Below are positions 8,856 to 18,572 of a DNA stretch of 64,000 bases, piece by piece (the first letter of the stretch is position 1; each line of letters starts with the position of its first letter). The stretch is from Marinomonas aquiplantarum (lineage in GTDB: Bacteria > Pseudomonadota > Gammaproteobacteria > Pseudomonadales > Marinomonadaceae). The stretch lies in the NCBI RefSeq assembly GCF_003314975.1, contig NZ_QNRF01000008.1, positions 86,183-150,182 on the forward strand, read 5' to 3'. Position numbers and translations under genes: made by a program. A model generated the notes under the pieces. That model was not told the DNA's origin. It saw nothing but the letters and a program-made list of their open reading frames with translations, and searched no databases.

Positions 8856-10451
8856 GTGAAACGTATTTTGCGTCTCTGCCTAATAGGGATTTTTATGGCG
8901 TTGCCAACTTGGCTGATGGCTGTGGAAACCAAAAACTTATTGTCTGAGCTCACTCAAACCAAGTTGTCTAAAATGCCCGCTGTTTTAGAGCAACTGGAAG
9001 CGCAAGGTGATGAGTCCTTGTTGCCTGTGTTTAGGGCTTGGTTAGGGGGGGATCTGTATTACACCAGAGCAGATAGTCATTTGGTTGTTAAAACCAAAGT
9101 GGCTGGTGAAACGGTTTATATGGGGGTCTTTAGTCAAGAAGTTGATGCCGAGTTAGGCAGTAAACAAGTACGTAAAATCAAAGTAAACAATAAATTACGC
9201 GGCCTGTTACGAGGCACCATTGCGCGACTGCAATTAACGTCAAAACAGCCAGAGTTGCGTGAAAGTGCGGTGCGTGAATTATTAGCGGATTTGGATCGCG
9301 ATACCTTTACCACGCTAGAGGCACTTTACCCTCAAGAAACGCATTCCAGTGTACAAGAGATGATGCAAACCGCTTTGTCTTTGTACACAGCAAAAGACCC
9401 TAAGCAAAGCCAAAGTGCTCGCTTGGCGGCCATTGATTATTTATCTGCCAGTTTAGAAAACGATGTGCGCAATGGCTTAGTGCAACTGAGTCAAGATGGT
9501 AATGCCGTGATTGCTGCCGCATCTAATAAAGCACTGGACAGAATCAATCAGAGCGTTGAGCGCTATGCCTTTGTTGATCAGTTGTTTTTTGGTTTGAGCT
9601 TAGGTTCGGTGTTGTTATTGGCGTCAATTGGGTTGGCCATCACCTTTGGGGTGATGGGAGTCATCAATATGGCGCATGGTGAAATGATTATGTTGGGGGC
9701 CTATACCACCTATGTGGTGCAGCTCATTATGCCCAACTACATTGATTACTCCATTTGGGTGGCGATTCCAGCGGCCTTCTTAGTGTCAGGCTTGATGGGC
9801 GTATTGATTGAACGCTTAGTGATTTGTCGTTTGCACGGCCGACCATTGGAAACCTTGTTGGCTACCTTTGGTATCAGTCTGATTTTACAGCAGCTGGTAC
9901 GTACCATTTTCTCTCCTTTGAATCGTCAAGTGTCCACGCCAAGCTGGATGAGTGGTTCATGGGAAATCAATCCCGTCTTATCTTTGACGTTAAACCGTTT
10001 GTATATCTTGGCCTTTGCCTTATTGGTGTTTATCGCGCTGGTGCTGATTCTAAAGAAAAGCTCTTTGGGGTTAAACGTGCGAGCGGTATCGCAAAACCGC
10101 AGTATGGCCAAAGCCATGGGCGTGAAAACCGAATGGGTGGATGCCATGACTTTTGGTTTAGGGTCAGGCATTGCTGGCATCGCGGGTGTGGCCTTATCTC
10201 AGCTTACCAATGTGGGGCCAAATTTGGGCCAAGCTTACATCATTGATTCCTTTATGGTGGTGGTGTTTGGCGGCGTGGGGAATTTATTGGGTGCCTTAGT
10301 CGCTGCCTTCACCTTAGGCATTGCCAATAAGTTCTTAGAGCCAACCACAGGTGCCGTGTTGGCCGCCATTTTTGTGTTGGTATTCATCATTCTCTTTATT
10401 CAAAAACGTCCTAAAGGACTCTTCCCACAAAAAGGCAGGGCTGCAGAATGA
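8856..10451 (+). CDS. urtB: Urea ABC transporter permease UrtB
   Basis: A 531-residue inner-membrane permease of the LivH type. As in other UrtB proteins, a signal peptide and a helical soluble region of about 200 residues precede the membrane domain, which begins near FGLSLGSVLLLASIGLAITFG; the conserved GVINMAHGEMIMLGAY motif of this permease family follows. It starts with GTG, preceded by GGAGA at 8845. The stop overlaps the urtC start by four bases, so translation is coupled. With UrtC it forms the channel through which urea enters. Confidence 0.96.
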   Translation: MKRILRLCLIGIFMALPTWLMAVETKNLLSELTQTKLSKMPAVLEQLEAQGDESLLPVFRAWLGGDLYYTRADSHLVVKTKVAGETVYMGVFSQEVDAELGSKQVRKIKVNNKLRGLLRGTIARLQLTSKQPELRESAVRELLADLDRDTFTTLEALYPQETHSSVQEMMQTALSLYTAKDPKQSQSARLAAIDYLSASLENDVRNGLVQLSQDGNAVIAAASNKALDRINQSVERYAFVDQLFFGLSLGSVLLLASIGLAITFGVMGVINMAHGEMIMLGAYTTYVVQLIMPNYIDYSIWVAIPAAFLVSGLMGVLIERLVICRLHGRPLETLLATFGISLILQQLVRTIFSPLNRQVSTPSWMSGSWEINPVLSLTLNRLYILAFALLVFIALVLILKKSSLGLNVRAVSQNRSMAKAMGVKTEWVDAMTFGLGSGIAGIAGVALSQLTNVGPNLGQAYIIDSFMVVVFGGVGNLLGALVAAFTLGIANKFLEPTTGAVLAAIFVLVFIILFIQKRPKGLFPQKGRAAE

Positions 10452-11581
10452 GTAAGTTATTGCATTGGTTTAGCGCAGGACGCACGTCTGGCAAATACAC
10501 CTTGCCCTTTGTGATTCTGTTGTTAGGGATCACCTTGTTGGCATCGGCTGCTAATTTACTTTTACCAGAAAGCTCGGCTCTGCATGTGAGTACCTACAGT
10601 ATTACCTTACTGGGTAAGTATTTATGTTACGCCATGTTGGCTTTGGCGGTGGACATCATTTGGGGATATTGCGGTATTTTAAGCTTAGGGCATGGGGCGT
10701 TTTTTGCTTTGGGCGGTTATGCCATGGGCATGTACCTGATGCGTCAAATTGGTGACCGCGGTGTTTATGGTCACCCCACTTTACCGGACTTTATGGTGTT
10801 CCTTGATTGGCAAGAGTTACCTTGGTTTTGGTTGGGGATGGATCAGTTTTGGTTCGCCATGATAATGGCGGTATTGGTACCGGGGTTATTGGCGTTTGTG
10901 TTTGGTTGGCTAGCCTTTCGTTCCCGTGTGACTGGGGTGTATCTGTCCATCATGACACAAGCTTTAACCTACGCTTTGTTGTTGGCTTTCTTCCGTAATG
11001 AAATGGGGTTTGGTGGCAATAACGGTCTCACCGATTTTAAGGAAATTCTAGGCTTTGATTTGCAGTCTGATGCCACAAGAGTCTCACTGTTTATTATAAC
11101 GGCACTGTTGTTAGCCTTAGTCTTGTTAGTCAGTCAGCGCATTTTGTCTTCGCGTTTGGGTAAGGTGACTTTGGCTGTTCGAGATGCGGAAGCCCGTACC
11201 CGTTTTATTGGTTATCGTACGGAACGCTATAAGGTGTGGTTGTTTGTCTACTCGGCGGTGATCGCTGGGGTGGCGGGTGCCTTGTATGTCCCTCAAGTGG
11301 GCATTATCAATCCAGGTGAGTTTTCTCCGATTAATTCCATTGAAATCGTCATTTGGGTTGCTGTTGGCGGCCGCGGCACTCTGATCGGTGCCATTATTGG
11401 TGCTCTATTGGTTAATTACGCTAAAACGCGTTTTACCGCCATCATGCCGGATGGTTGGTTATTTGCCTTGGGTGCCTTGTTTGTCTTGGTGACTCTGTTC
11501 TTACCAAAAGGCTTAATCGGTTTATACGGACAACTTAAATCTAAGCGCCAAACCCTATCGACACAGGAGGCGTCATCATGA
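10448..11581 (+). CDS. urtC: Urea ABC transporter permease UrtC
   Basis: A 377-residue LivM-type permease with about ten hydrophobic segments. The family motif WGYCGILSLGHGAFFALGGY is present, and VRDAEARTRFIGY corresponds to the cytoplasmic coupling region. It is fused by four-base overlaps to urtB upstream and urtD downstream, so the whole importer is translationally coupled. It pairs with UrtB in the inner membrane. Confidence 0.96.
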   Translation: MSKLLHWFSAGRTSGKYTLPFVILLLGITLLASAANLLLPESSALHVSTYSITLLGKYLCYAMLALAVDIIWGYCGILSLGHGAFFALGGYAMGMYLMRQIGDRGVYGHPTLPDFMVFLDWQELPWFWLGMDQFWFAMIMAVLVPGLLAFVFGWLAFRSRVTGVYLSIMTQALTYALLLAFFRNEMGFGGNNGLTDFKEILGFDLQSDATRVSLFIITALLLALVLLVSQRILSSRLGKVTLAVRDAEARTRFIGYRTERYKVWLFVYSAVIAGVAGALYVPQVGIINPGEFSPINSIEIVIWVAVGGRGTLIGAIIGALLVNYAKTRFTAIMPDGWLFALGALFVLVTLFLPKGLIGLYGQLKSKRQTLSTQEASS

Positions 11582-12435
11582 ATGCCATTGATCAATCTTT
11601 GCAAAGCCTAAGAGATACCTTTCGTCGCGATCTAGTTTGGCCGTTTTTGGCGCCAGAGCATGCGGCTAAAGTGGATGTTTCAAATCAGATGATTCTCTAT
11701 GTAGAAGGTTTGAACCTGAGTTTTGATGGTTTCAAAGCGCTAAATGACCTGAATTTGTATGTCAAAGATGGCGAATTGCGTTGCCTCATTGGTGCCAATG
11801 GCGCGGGCAAAACCACCTTGATGGATGTCATTACAGGCAAGTCCAAGCCGGATTCTGGCTCGGTGTTTTTTGGTCAAACCCATAATCTGCTTAGTAAAGA
11901 CGAAGCGGACATAGCCCAATTAGGGATTGGCCGTAAGTTCCAGAAACCTACGGTATTTGAAGAGCAAAGCGTGTTCGACAACTTAGAGTTGTCATTGAAA
12001 ACCGATAAACGGGTAATTCAAACCCTGTTTTCGCGATTGTCACCAAGCGAAATTGATCGAATCGATGAGGTGCTGAAAATCATTGGCTTGAATGATCAGC
12101 GTTTTATGAAAGCCGGTGCTTTGTCCCATGGTCAGAAACAATGGCTGGAAATAGGCATGCTTCTTGTATCTGATCCAAGACTGCTATTGATTGATGAGCC
12201 CGTTGCTGGCATGACGGCACAGGAAACCGAGCGTACTGCAGAGTTGCTGACGTCTTTAGCTGGAGAGCGCACTGTTATTGTGGTGGAGCATGATATGGAA
12301 TTTGTGCGCAGTATTGCACGCACTGTGACGGTATTGCACCAAGGTTCTGTGTTAGCGGAAGGCACTATGGATCAGATTCAGAATAATAAAGATGTCATTG
12401 AAGTCTATTTAGGCGAAGAAGCGGTGGAGGCCTAA
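11578..12435 (+). CDS. urtD: Urea ABC transporter ATP-binding protein UrtD
   Basis: A 285-residue ATPase of the LivG type. Walker A is GANGAGKTT, the signature is LSHGQKQWLEIGM (LSHGQ instead of LSGGQ is typical of UrtD), and Walker B is LLLIDEPVAGM. An N-terminal extension of about 40 residues before the nucleotide-binding domain is also usual. It overlaps urtC by four bases and is followed by urtE after four bases. It drives urea import together with UrtE. Confidence 0.96.
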   Translation: MNAIDQSLQSLRDTFRRDLVWPFLAPEHAAKVDVSNQMILYVEGLNLSFDGFKALNDLNLYVKDGELRCLIGANGAGKTTLMDVITGKSKPDSGSVFFGQTHNLLSKDEADIAQLGIGRKFQKPTVFEEQSVFDNLELSLKTDKRVIQTLFSRLSPSEIDRIDEVLKIIGLNDQRFMKAGALSHGQKQWLEIGMLLVSDPRLLLIDEPVAGMTAQETERTAELLTSLAGERTVIVVEHDMEFVRSIARTVTVLHQGSVLAEGTMDQIQNNKDVIEVYLGEEAVEA

Positions 12436-12439
12436 CCCT

Positions 12440-13129
12440 ATGATCAGCATGAAAAAAGTTAGCCAGTTGTATGGTGGAACACAAATTTTATGGGATCTGG
12501 ATTTGGACATAGTGCCGGGCTCGATCACTTGCATTATGGGGCGCAACGGTGTCGGCAAAACCACTCTGATGAAAGCCATTATGGGCTTGTTGCCCATTAA
12601 AAGTGGTGAAATCTTATTGAACCAGCAAGCCTTGCATAAACAAAGTGCCGAACGACGTGCCTACGCTGGCATTGGCTATGTGCCGCAAGGTCGCGACATT
12701 TTCCCCATGTTAACGGTGGAAGAAAACCTGCGCATTGGCTTGCCGGTACAGAAGAAAAAAGCCATTCCGGAGAAAGTGTTTGAACTTTTTCCTGTATTGA
12801 AAGAAATGTTACATCGTCGTGGCGGCGATTTGTCCGGTGGTCAGCAACAACAACTGGCTATTGGGCGAGCTTTGGTATTGGAGCCAAAAGTCCTAATTTT
12901 GGACGAACCAAATGAAGGTATCCAACCCAATATCGTCAAGCAGATTGGGGATGTGATTCTCAAGTTAAACGAGGAAGAAGGTCTAACCGTGATTCTAATT
13001 GAGCAAAAGCTGGGTTTTGCCCGTCGCGTGGGCAAAGAATTTCGTCTTATGGAAAAGGGTCGCATTGTCGCCGCAGATAAGATGGAAAACCTTAATGACG
13101 ATCTCATTAAGCAGTATTTAGCCGTATGA
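12440..13129 (+). CDS. urtE: Urea ABC transporter ATP-binding protein UrtE
   Basis: A 229-residue ATPase of the LivF type: Walker A GRNGVGKTT, signature LSGGQQQQLAIGRAL, Walker B LILDEPNEGIQPN. The opening MISMKKVSQLYGGTQILWDL is characteristic of UrtE. The stop overlaps the ureD start by four bases, physically joining the importer operon to the urease operon, which argues for a single transcript making transporter and enzyme together. Confidence 0.96.
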   Translation: MISMKKVSQLYGGTQILWDLDLDIVPGSITCIMGRNGVGKTTLMKAIMGLLPIKSGEILLNQQALHKQSAERRAYAGIGYVPQGRDIFPMLTVEENLRIGLPVQKKKAIPEKVFELFPVLKEMLHRRGGDLSGGQQQQLAIGRALVLEPKVLILDEPNEGIQPNIVKQIGDVILKLNEEEGLTVILIEQKLGFARRVGKEFRLMEKGRIVAADKMENLNDDLIKQYLAV

Positions 13130-13998
13130 CCTTAGCTCTGAATAATAGCAGTACAGAGCAAACAGCCAGTCAGTGGCAAGCCTATTTACGCTTAGGCTTT
13201 GCTCATGGCGCCCGCGGTACAGTGTTAAAAACCTGTGATCACAAAGGACCTTTATATGTACAAAAGCCTTTTTACCCTGAAGGCCAAGACACGGCCCATG
13301 TGTATTTGCTGCACCCGCCAGGCGGCTTGGTATCGGGAGATGAGCTGGTCATTGAATCCCGTCAACAGCCACATACTCATGTCTTGATCACTACTCCTGG
13401 AGCAGGGCGAGTTTACCGTGCTCGTCCTGACAAATTGTTACAGCGTCAAACCACCCATTTGCATGTGCCCAATCACGCCATCATGGAGTGGTTGCCACAA
13501 GAAACCATACTTTATCCCGATGCCAATACGGCGTTGGTGAATCAGGTTCACCTTGCTTCTGGTGCGCGTTTTATCGGTTGGGAAATCACCTGCTTTGGTT
13601 TGCCAGCGAATCAATTGGACTTTGCTCAAGGACAAGCTAGCCAGAGCTTCCAGATCAATGTGGATGGCCGTATCAGACTGCGCGAACGATTACGCATCGA
13701 TAAAGAGTCGGCAGCGGTCATGAATTCAACAGTGGGCTTACAAGGACAAGCGGTGAATGGTTTGTTGGTGGCTGGGCCTTTTACGCATTTATCAGACGAT
13801 GCTTTAGCGGCTTTACGCGATTCTTGTGCGGGGTTCGCCGGTTTGGCGGGGGTGTCTTTGGTGAAAGAATTTATTTTGGTGCGCGCTGTGCATGGTGACA
13901 GTGAACAAATGAAAAAGCTATTCACTCAGTGTTGGCAACAACTGCGACCTGAATTGATACAACGCAATGCCTGTGCGCCACGTATTTGGGCGACCTAA
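13126..13998 (+). CDS. ureD: Urease accessory protein UreD
   Basis: A 290-residue chaperone that with UreF and UreG assembles the nickel centre of apo-urease. Family motifs seen are [26 protein letters not shown] and the conserved QETILYPDA segment. Length is typical. It lies at the head of ureDABC and starts within the stop of urtE. Confidence 0.96.
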   Translation: MTLALNNSSTEQTASQWQAYLRLGFAHGARGTVLKTCDHKGPLYVQKPFYPEGQDTAHVYLLHPPGGLVSGDELVIESRQQPHTHVLITTPGAGRVYRARPDKLLQRQTTHLHVPNHAIMEWLPQETILYPDANTALVNQVHLASGARFIGWEITCFGLPANQLDFAQGQASQSFQINVDGRIRLRERLRIDKESAAVMNSTVGLQGQAVNGLLVAGPFTHLSDDALAALRDSCAGFAGLAGVSLVKEFILVRAVHGDSEQMKKLFTQCWQQLRPELIQRNACAPRIWAT

Positions 13999-14017
13999 TG
14001 ATGAAGAGGCTTTGACT

Positions 14018-14320
14018 ATGGAATTACTACCAAGAGAAAAAGACAAACTACTGGTGTTTACCGCGGCTTTATTAGCCGAACGTCGCTTAAATCGCGGCCT
14101 AAAGCTCAATTATCCTGAGGCCATGGCTTATCTCACGATGGAAATTATTGAAGGCGCGAGGGATGGTAAAAGTGTTGCGGAATTAATGGCTTACGGCAAA
14201 ACCTTACTGAGTGCCGAGCAGGTTATGGATGGCGTCGTGGAGTTGATTCATGAAGTTCAGGTGGAGGCAACCTTTCCTGACGGAACTAAGCTGGTCACTG
14301 TCCATAACCCGATCAACTAA
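14018..14320 (+). CDS. ureA: Urease gamma subunit
   Basis: A 100-residue structural subunit of urease, the usual length. The frame extends to 13967, but the ATG at 14018 has AAGAGG eight bases upstream and gives the canonical start [20 protein letters not shown]. The internal [19 protein letters not shown] is the family signature. It forms the (alpha-beta-gamma)3 holoenzyme with UreB and UreC. Confidence 0.97.
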   Translation: MELLPREKDKLLVFTAALLAERRLNRGLKLNYPEAMAYLTMEIIEGARDGKSVAELMAYGKTLLSAEQVMDGVVELIHEVQVEATFPDGTKLVTVHNPIN

Positions 14321-14335
14321 CAGGGGAGAAGCAAG

Positions 14336-14659
14336 ATGATTCCAGGAGAAATACAGGTCAGCGAAGGCGATATTGTACTGAATCAAGGACGCAAAACCTT
14401 GAGGGTTCGAGTAGAAAATACCGGTGATCGCCCTGTGCAGATAGGTTCTCATTATCACTTTTATGAAGTGAATCCAGCGTTAGTGTTTGATCGAACCGCC
14501 ACCAAAGGGTATCGCCTTAACATTGCTTCGGGAACGGCAGTGCGCTTTGAACCCGGTCAGGGGCGAGAAGTGGAGCTGGTGGAATACGCTGGTAGCAAAA
14601 GCATTTATGGTTTTCGTGGTGAGGTGATGGGCAAACTGGCGACAGAGGAGACAGACTGA
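14336..14659 (+). CDS. ureB: Urease beta subunit
   Basis: A 107-residue urease structural subunit starting [19 protein letters not shown], with the conserved [17 protein letters not shown] segment. Length is typical for separate beta subunits. Its stop shares one base with the ureC start (TGATG), giving tight coupling between subunits of the same enzyme. Confidence 0.97.
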   Translation: MIPGEIQVSEGDIVLNQGRKTLRVRVENTGDRPVQIGSHYHFYEVNPALVFDRTATKGYRLNIASGTAVRFEPGQGREVELVEYAGSKSIYGFRGEVMGKLATEETD

Positions 14660-16365
14660 TGGCAAACATGGACAGACAAAGTTACGCGCAAATGTTTGGC
14701 CCGACCACTGGCGACAGAGTGCGTTTAGGGGATACTGACTTGTGGATTCAAGTGGAGCAGGATTTCACTACCTATGGGGATGAAGTGAAATTTGGCGGCG
14801 GTAAAGTCATTCGTGATGGCATGGGGCAAAGTCAGTTGACCAATGAGGTCGCCGTCGATTTGGTGATTACCAACGCCTTGGTGTTGGATCATTGGGGTAT
14901 CGTCAAAGGTGATGTTGGGGTGAAAAACGGCCGTATTTTTAAAGTGGGAAAAGCCGGTAACCCAGATGTACAAGATAATGTGGACATTGTCATTGGCCCT
15001 GGTACGGAAGTGATTGCGGGTGAAGGTTCTATTCTGACCGCGGGCGGGATAGACGCGCACATTCATTTTATTTGCCCACAACAAATTGAAGAGGCGCTGA
15101 CATCGGGCGTGACGACCATGATAGGTGGTGGCACGGGACCTGCGACGGGCACCAATGCCACCACCTGTACATCAGGGCCTTGGTATCTGGGTAAAATGCT
15201 ACAAGCCACCGACAGTATGCCAATGAATTTGGGCTTCTTAGGAAAAGGCAATGCCAGCTTACCTGATGCCCTTGAGGAACAATTGGAGGCTGGCGCTTGT
15301 GGCTTGAAATTGCATGAAGATTGGGGCACCACACCGGCGTCTATCGATTGCTGTTTGTCGGTGGCAGAAGAATACGATGTCCAAGTAGCGATTCATACTG
15401 ATACCTTAAATGAATCTGGCTTTGTCGACAGCACCTTAAATGCCTTCAAAGACAGAGTGATTCACACCTACCATACTGAGGGTGCGGGTGGTGGTCATGC
15501 GCCGGACATCATACGTGCTGCAGGGCACGCCAATGTGTTGCCATCTTCGACCAATCCAACTCGTCCTTACACCCATAATACAGTCGATGAGCATCTGGAC
15601 ATGCTGATGGTGTGTCACCATTTGGACAGTAATATCCCTGAAGATGTGGCTTTTGCTGACTCTCGTATTCGCAAGGAAACGATCGCAGCGGAAGACATTT
15701 TCCATGATCGTGGAGCTTTCTCCATGATCTCATCCGATTCACAAGCCATGGGGCGCGTTGGCGAAGTGGTCACCCGTACTTGGCAGACCGCGCACAAAAT
15801 GAAGCAACAATTCGGCTTGTTACCAGAAGATGCCGAGCTGGGTGCAGACAACTTCCGTGCCAAACGTTACATCGCCAAATACACCATCAACCCAGCGATT
15901 GCGCATGGCGTCAGTCATGAAGTGGGTTCCATTGAAGCGGGGAAATTGGCGGACTTGGTATTGTGGAAACCGGCCTTTTTTGCGGTTAAGCCTTCTTTGA
16001 TTATTAAGGGCGGCATGATTGCCAATGCCCCCATGGGCGACCCCAATGCATCGATACCCACGCCGCAGCCTGTGCATTATCGTCCTATGTTTGGCTCCTT
16101 TGGTAAGGCCAGTGCAGCAACCTCGGTCACCTTTGTATCGCAGGCGTCATTAGACAATGGCATTAAGCAAGGTTTGGGATTAGAGCGCACTTTAGTGGCC
16201 TGTAAAAACACTCGTAATATAGGTAAATCTGACATGGTTCATAACGATTGGATGCCAGAGATTACCGTGGATCCGCAGACTTATGAAGTCAGGGCGGATG
16301 GCGAATTATTGACTTGTGAACCGGCTAAAGAACTGCCGTTGGCGCAGCTTTATAACTTGTTTTGA
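14659..16365 (+). CDS. ureC: Urease alpha subunit (catalytic)
   Basis: A 568-residue catalytic subunit that hydrolyses urea to ammonia and carbamate. All active-site residues fall at the positions numbered as in Klebsiella urease: nickel ligands H134 and H136 (IDAHIHF), the carbamylated lysine K217 with H219 (LKLHEDWG), H246, H272 and D360 (SSDSQAMGR), plus flap residues C319 and H320 (MVCHH). The enzyme should therefore be fully active once nickel is loaded. The array of palindromic repeats begins shortly after the stop and separates it from ureE. Confidence 0.98.
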   Translation: MANMDRQSYAQMFGPTTGDRVRLGDTDLWIQVEQDFTTYGDEVKFGGGKVIRDGMGQSQLTNEVAVDLVITNALVLDHWGIVKGDVGVKNGRIFKVGKAGNPDVQDNVDIVIGPGTEVIAGEGSILTAGGIDAHIHFICPQQIEEALTSGVTTMIGGGTGPATGTNATTCTSGPWYLGKMLQATDSMPMNLGFLGKGNASLPDALEEQLEAGACGLKLHEDWGTTPASIDCCLSVAEEYDVQVAIHTDTLNESGFVDSTLNAFKDRVIHTYHTEGAGGGHAPDIIRAAGHANVLPSSTNPTRPYTHNTVDEHLDMLMVCHHLDSNIPEDVAFADSRIRKETIAAEDIFHDRGAFSMISSDSQAMGRVGEVVTRTWQTAHKMKQQFGLLPEDAELGADNFRAKRYIAKYTINPAIAHGVSHEVGSIEAGKLADLVLWKPAFFAVKPSLIIKGGMIANAPMGDPNASIPTPQPVHYRPMFGSFGKASAATSVTFVSQASLDNGIKQGLGLERTLVACKNTRNIGKSDMVHNDWMPEITVDPQTYEVRADGELLTCEPAKELPLAQLYNLF

Positions 16366-16422
16366 CCCCCTCTCTTTAAAGGGTGGAAAGTGTGAAGTGT
16401 TTGGGTAACAGTAAGTTTTGCT
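16366..16422 (+). terminator. Possible weak terminator after ureC
   Basis: Directly after the ureC stop, CCCCTCTCTTTAAAGGGTGG can fold into a short C/G-rich stem. It resembles a decayed single unit of the repeat array that follows. There is no long T-run, so termination would be weak; it may simply be a degenerate repeat copy. Confidence 0.3.
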
Positions 16423-16714
16423 ACCCCCTCCCAGCCTCCCCCTTATCAAGGGGGAGGAGCAAGATAGTTTCCCACCCTTGTTAAGGGGGAGGAGCAGGAT
16501 AGTTTCCCTCCCTTTGTTGAGGGAAAGAGCAAGATAGTTTCCCTCTCTTTGTTTAGGGGAGGAGCAGGATAGTTTCCCTCTCTTTGTTTAGGGGAGGAGC
16601 AAGATGGTTTTCCTCCCTTGTTAAGGGGGAGGGGCAGGATAGTTTCCCTCCCTTGTTAAGGGGGAGGAGCAAGATGGTTCCCTCCCCTTTTAAAGGGGAG
16701 GGCTAGGGTGGGGT
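16423..16714. repeat. Array of eight palindromic units, exact 35-bp period, inside the urease operon
   Basis: Eight C-rich/G-rich palindromes (type CCTCCCTTGTTAAGGGGGAG) are joined by seven short linkers (GCAAGATAGTTTC or GCAGGATAGTTTC). The linker motif recurs at 16461, 16496, 16531, 16566, 16601, 16636 and 16671, an exact 35-base step with no indels. The linkers alternate perfectly AAGAT, AGGAT, AAGAT and so on, showing a 70-bp higher-order unit. The outer ends (ACCCCCTCCCAGCC at left, GGGCTAGGGTGGGGT at right) are themselves an imperfect inverted pair enclosing the array. No open frame crosses it. Each unit can form a hairpin in RNA, so the array may stabilise mRNA, attenuate ureEFG, or be a REP/MITE-like mobile repeat that expanded in place. 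Confidence 0.93.
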
Positions 16715-16724
16715 TTAATAGGAG

Positions 16725-17171
16725 ATGAATTTGGATATTTATACACGTTTAGGCACACATTGCCACGACCCTGTGTTTACCACAGTTACCTTAGATGCTG
16801 AGCAGCGTGAGCGTGGTCGTTTGAAATTAACGGGTGCCAATGGTGACACTATTCGAGTCTTTTTAGAGCGGGGTAAACCTTTATTAGTAGGGGAATTTCT
16901 GCGTTCTGAATGTGGCAAGATCATCAAAGTCGAAGGCGCGTTAGAAGCCGTTGCCCATGCCAGTTGTGACAATTGGACAGCATTTTCCAAAGCCTGTTAT
17001 CACCTAGGCAACCGCCACACTAAAGTGGAAGTGGGCGACCGTTGGTTACGCATCAAGCCAGATCATGTATTGGAAGACATGCTGCATTTATTGGGTTTAG
17101 TGGTGAGCCATGAAGAAGCCGTGTTTAGTCCAGAATCGGGAGCCTATAGTCATGGTCATCACCACCACTGA
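16725..17171 (+). CDS. ureE: Urease accessory nickel metallochaperone UreE
   Basis: A 148-residue nickel-binding chaperone that delivers Ni to the UreDFG-urease complex. The C-terminus SHGHHHH is the histidine-rich nickel tail found in many UreE. Family segments include RERGRLKL and HLGNRHTKVEV. The start needs care: ATG at 16725 has GGAG touching it with no spacing, whereas the in-frame TTG two codons later (16731) lies six bases after that GGAG, so the protein may begin there instead. It follows the repeat array by ten bases and its 3' end overlaps ureF. Confidence 0.94.
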   Translation: MNLDIYTRLGTHCHDPVFTTVTLDAEQRERGRLKLTGANGDTIRVFLERGKPLLVGEFLRSECGKIIKVEGALEAVAHASCDNWTAFSKACYHLGNRHTKVEVGDRWLRIKPDHVLEDMLHLLGLVVSHEEAVFSPESGAYSHGHHHH

Positions 17172-17829
17172 TCATGCTTTGCTGCGTTTACTGCAGTTCA
17201 GTAGTGTCAGTCTGCCTGTGGGTGGGTATGCTTTTTCTCAAGGTTTGGAATACGCCATTGAGAAAGGCTGGTTGAGCAAGCAAGCCGATGTAGCGGATTG
17301 GACGCAAGTGCAGTTGTTGCAATCTTTTGCTCGAGTGGATTTGCCGATTTTACGTTTGGCCATGGCCGCTTGGTATGAGCAAGATGAAGTCAAACTGGTG
17401 GCCTTGAACGATTTGGTATTGGCTTGCCGCGAGACCAAAGAGCTGAGATTAAACGATACTGCCATGGGAGAAGCCTTGGCGCGTCTGATGAGAAGTTTGG
17501 AGATTGCGACGCCATTTCAGCGCGTCGAAGAGGTTAGCTTTGTCATCTTGTTTGCGGTGGCGGCTTGCCATTTTCAAATCGAATTTGACACTGCAGCACT
17601 CGGTTTTACATGGTCTTGGTTGGAAAACCAGATTGCCGCGGCCACCAAGTTGGTGCCACTGGGGCAAACGCAAGCGCAACAATTATTGGGTGAGTTACAA
17701 CCCGTGATCTCGGAGGCCATTCAGATAGCAAAAAATCTAGAGGAAGATGATATAGGGGCTGGTTTACCGGCTCTGGCCATCGCCAGTAGTTTGCACGAAA
17801 CCCAGTATACACGGCTGTTTCGATCGTAA
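17152..17829 (+). CDS. ureF: Urease accessory protein UreF
   Basis: A 225-residue helical GTPase-activating-type partner of UreG in nickel insertion. The signature SVSLPVGGYAFSQGLEYA lies at residues ~18-35. The frame is open back to 17110, but GGGAG nine bases before the ATG at 17152 and the resulting normal N-terminus favour this start, which overlaps the ureE histidine tail by 20 bases. The overlap couples the two accessory genes. Confidence 0.93.
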   Translation: MVITTTDHALLRLLQFSSVSLPVGGYAFSQGLEYAIEKGWLSKQADVADWTQVQLLQSFARVDLPILRLAMAAWYEQDEVKLVALNDLVLACRETKELRLNDTAMGEALARLMRSLEIATPFQRVEEVSFVILFAVAACHFQIEFDTAALGFTWSWLENQIAAATKLVPLGQTQAQQLLGELQPVISEAIQIAKNLEEDDIGAGLPALAIASSLHETQYTRLFRS

Positions 17830-17911
17830 CTGGTGATTTTTTAAACGTTAAACAAAGGCGCCATTTACATAAAAAAGCGCACAGATAAGCACACAAAAGA
17901 GGACGTATTTT

Positions 17912-18559
17912 ATGACAAAACCAAAACAAACTCTGCGGGTGGGCGTAGGTGGTCCTGTTGGGTCAGGAAAAACCGCTTTACTGCGTTCTTTGTGTTCTGC
18001 CATGCGTGAGCATTACCAGATCGCCGTGGTAACTAATGATATTTATACGCAAGAAGACGCTAAGTTTTTGACACGCCATGAAGCCCTAGAAGCGGACCGC
18101 ATTATCGGGGTGGAAACCGGCGGTTGTCCGCATACGGCGATTCGTGAAGATGCCTCGATGAACCTGGCTGCCATTGATGAATTAGTCGAGCGTCACGGTG
18201 AGCTAGACGTGGTGTTTGTGGAATCGGGCGGGGACAATTTGAGCGCCACTTTTAGCCCAGAATTATCTGATTTAACCATTTATGTGATTGATGTATCGGC
18301 GGGCGACAAAATTCCTCGTAAAGGTGGCCCGGGCATTACTAAGTCGGATCTTTTGATCATCAATAAGATAGATTTAGCGCCGTTAGTGGGGGCTTCTTTA
18401 GAAGTAATGGATAAAGGCGCCAAGGCGCAGCGCGGTGCTCGTCCGTTTGTCTTTTCAAATTTGAAAGCGGCACAAGGTTTGGATGACATCATTCAATTTA
18501 TCGTCTCAGAAGGCATGTTGGAAGCGAAAAGCTTGCCACCTGCCAAAGCGGTTGTGTAA
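17912..18559 (+). CDS. ureG: Urease accessory GTPase UreG
   Basis: A 215-residue SIMIBI-class GTPase powering nickel insertion. The P-loop GGPVGSGKT is at residues 13-21, and the metal-binding C72-P73-H74 motif ([13 protein letters not shown]) is intact, as are [16 protein letters not shown] and the NKIDLAP guanine-specificity motif. It follows ureF after 82 bases, with GAGGA upstream of the ATG. Confidence 0.97.
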   Translation: MTKPKQTLRVGVGGPVGSGKTALLRSLCSAMREHYQIAVVTNDIYTQEDAKFLTRHEALEADRIIGVETGGCPHTAIREDASMNLAAIDELVERHGELDVVFVESGGDNLSATFSPELSDLTIYVIDVSAGDKIPRKGGPGITKSDLLIINKIDLAPLVGASLEVMDKGAKAQRGARPFVFSNLKAAQGLDDIIQFIVSEGMLEAKSLPPAKAVV

Positions 18560-18572
18560 TCGGAGAAGTATT

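Noticed and set aside
9824..10246. 140-codon frame within urtB
   Set aside because: Wholly inside urtB in another frame, no family similarity, no start signal.
16423..16714. CRISPR-like array (regular 35-bp repeats)
   Set aside because: There are no variable spacers: both the palindrome and the linker are conserved at every step, and no cas genes are near.
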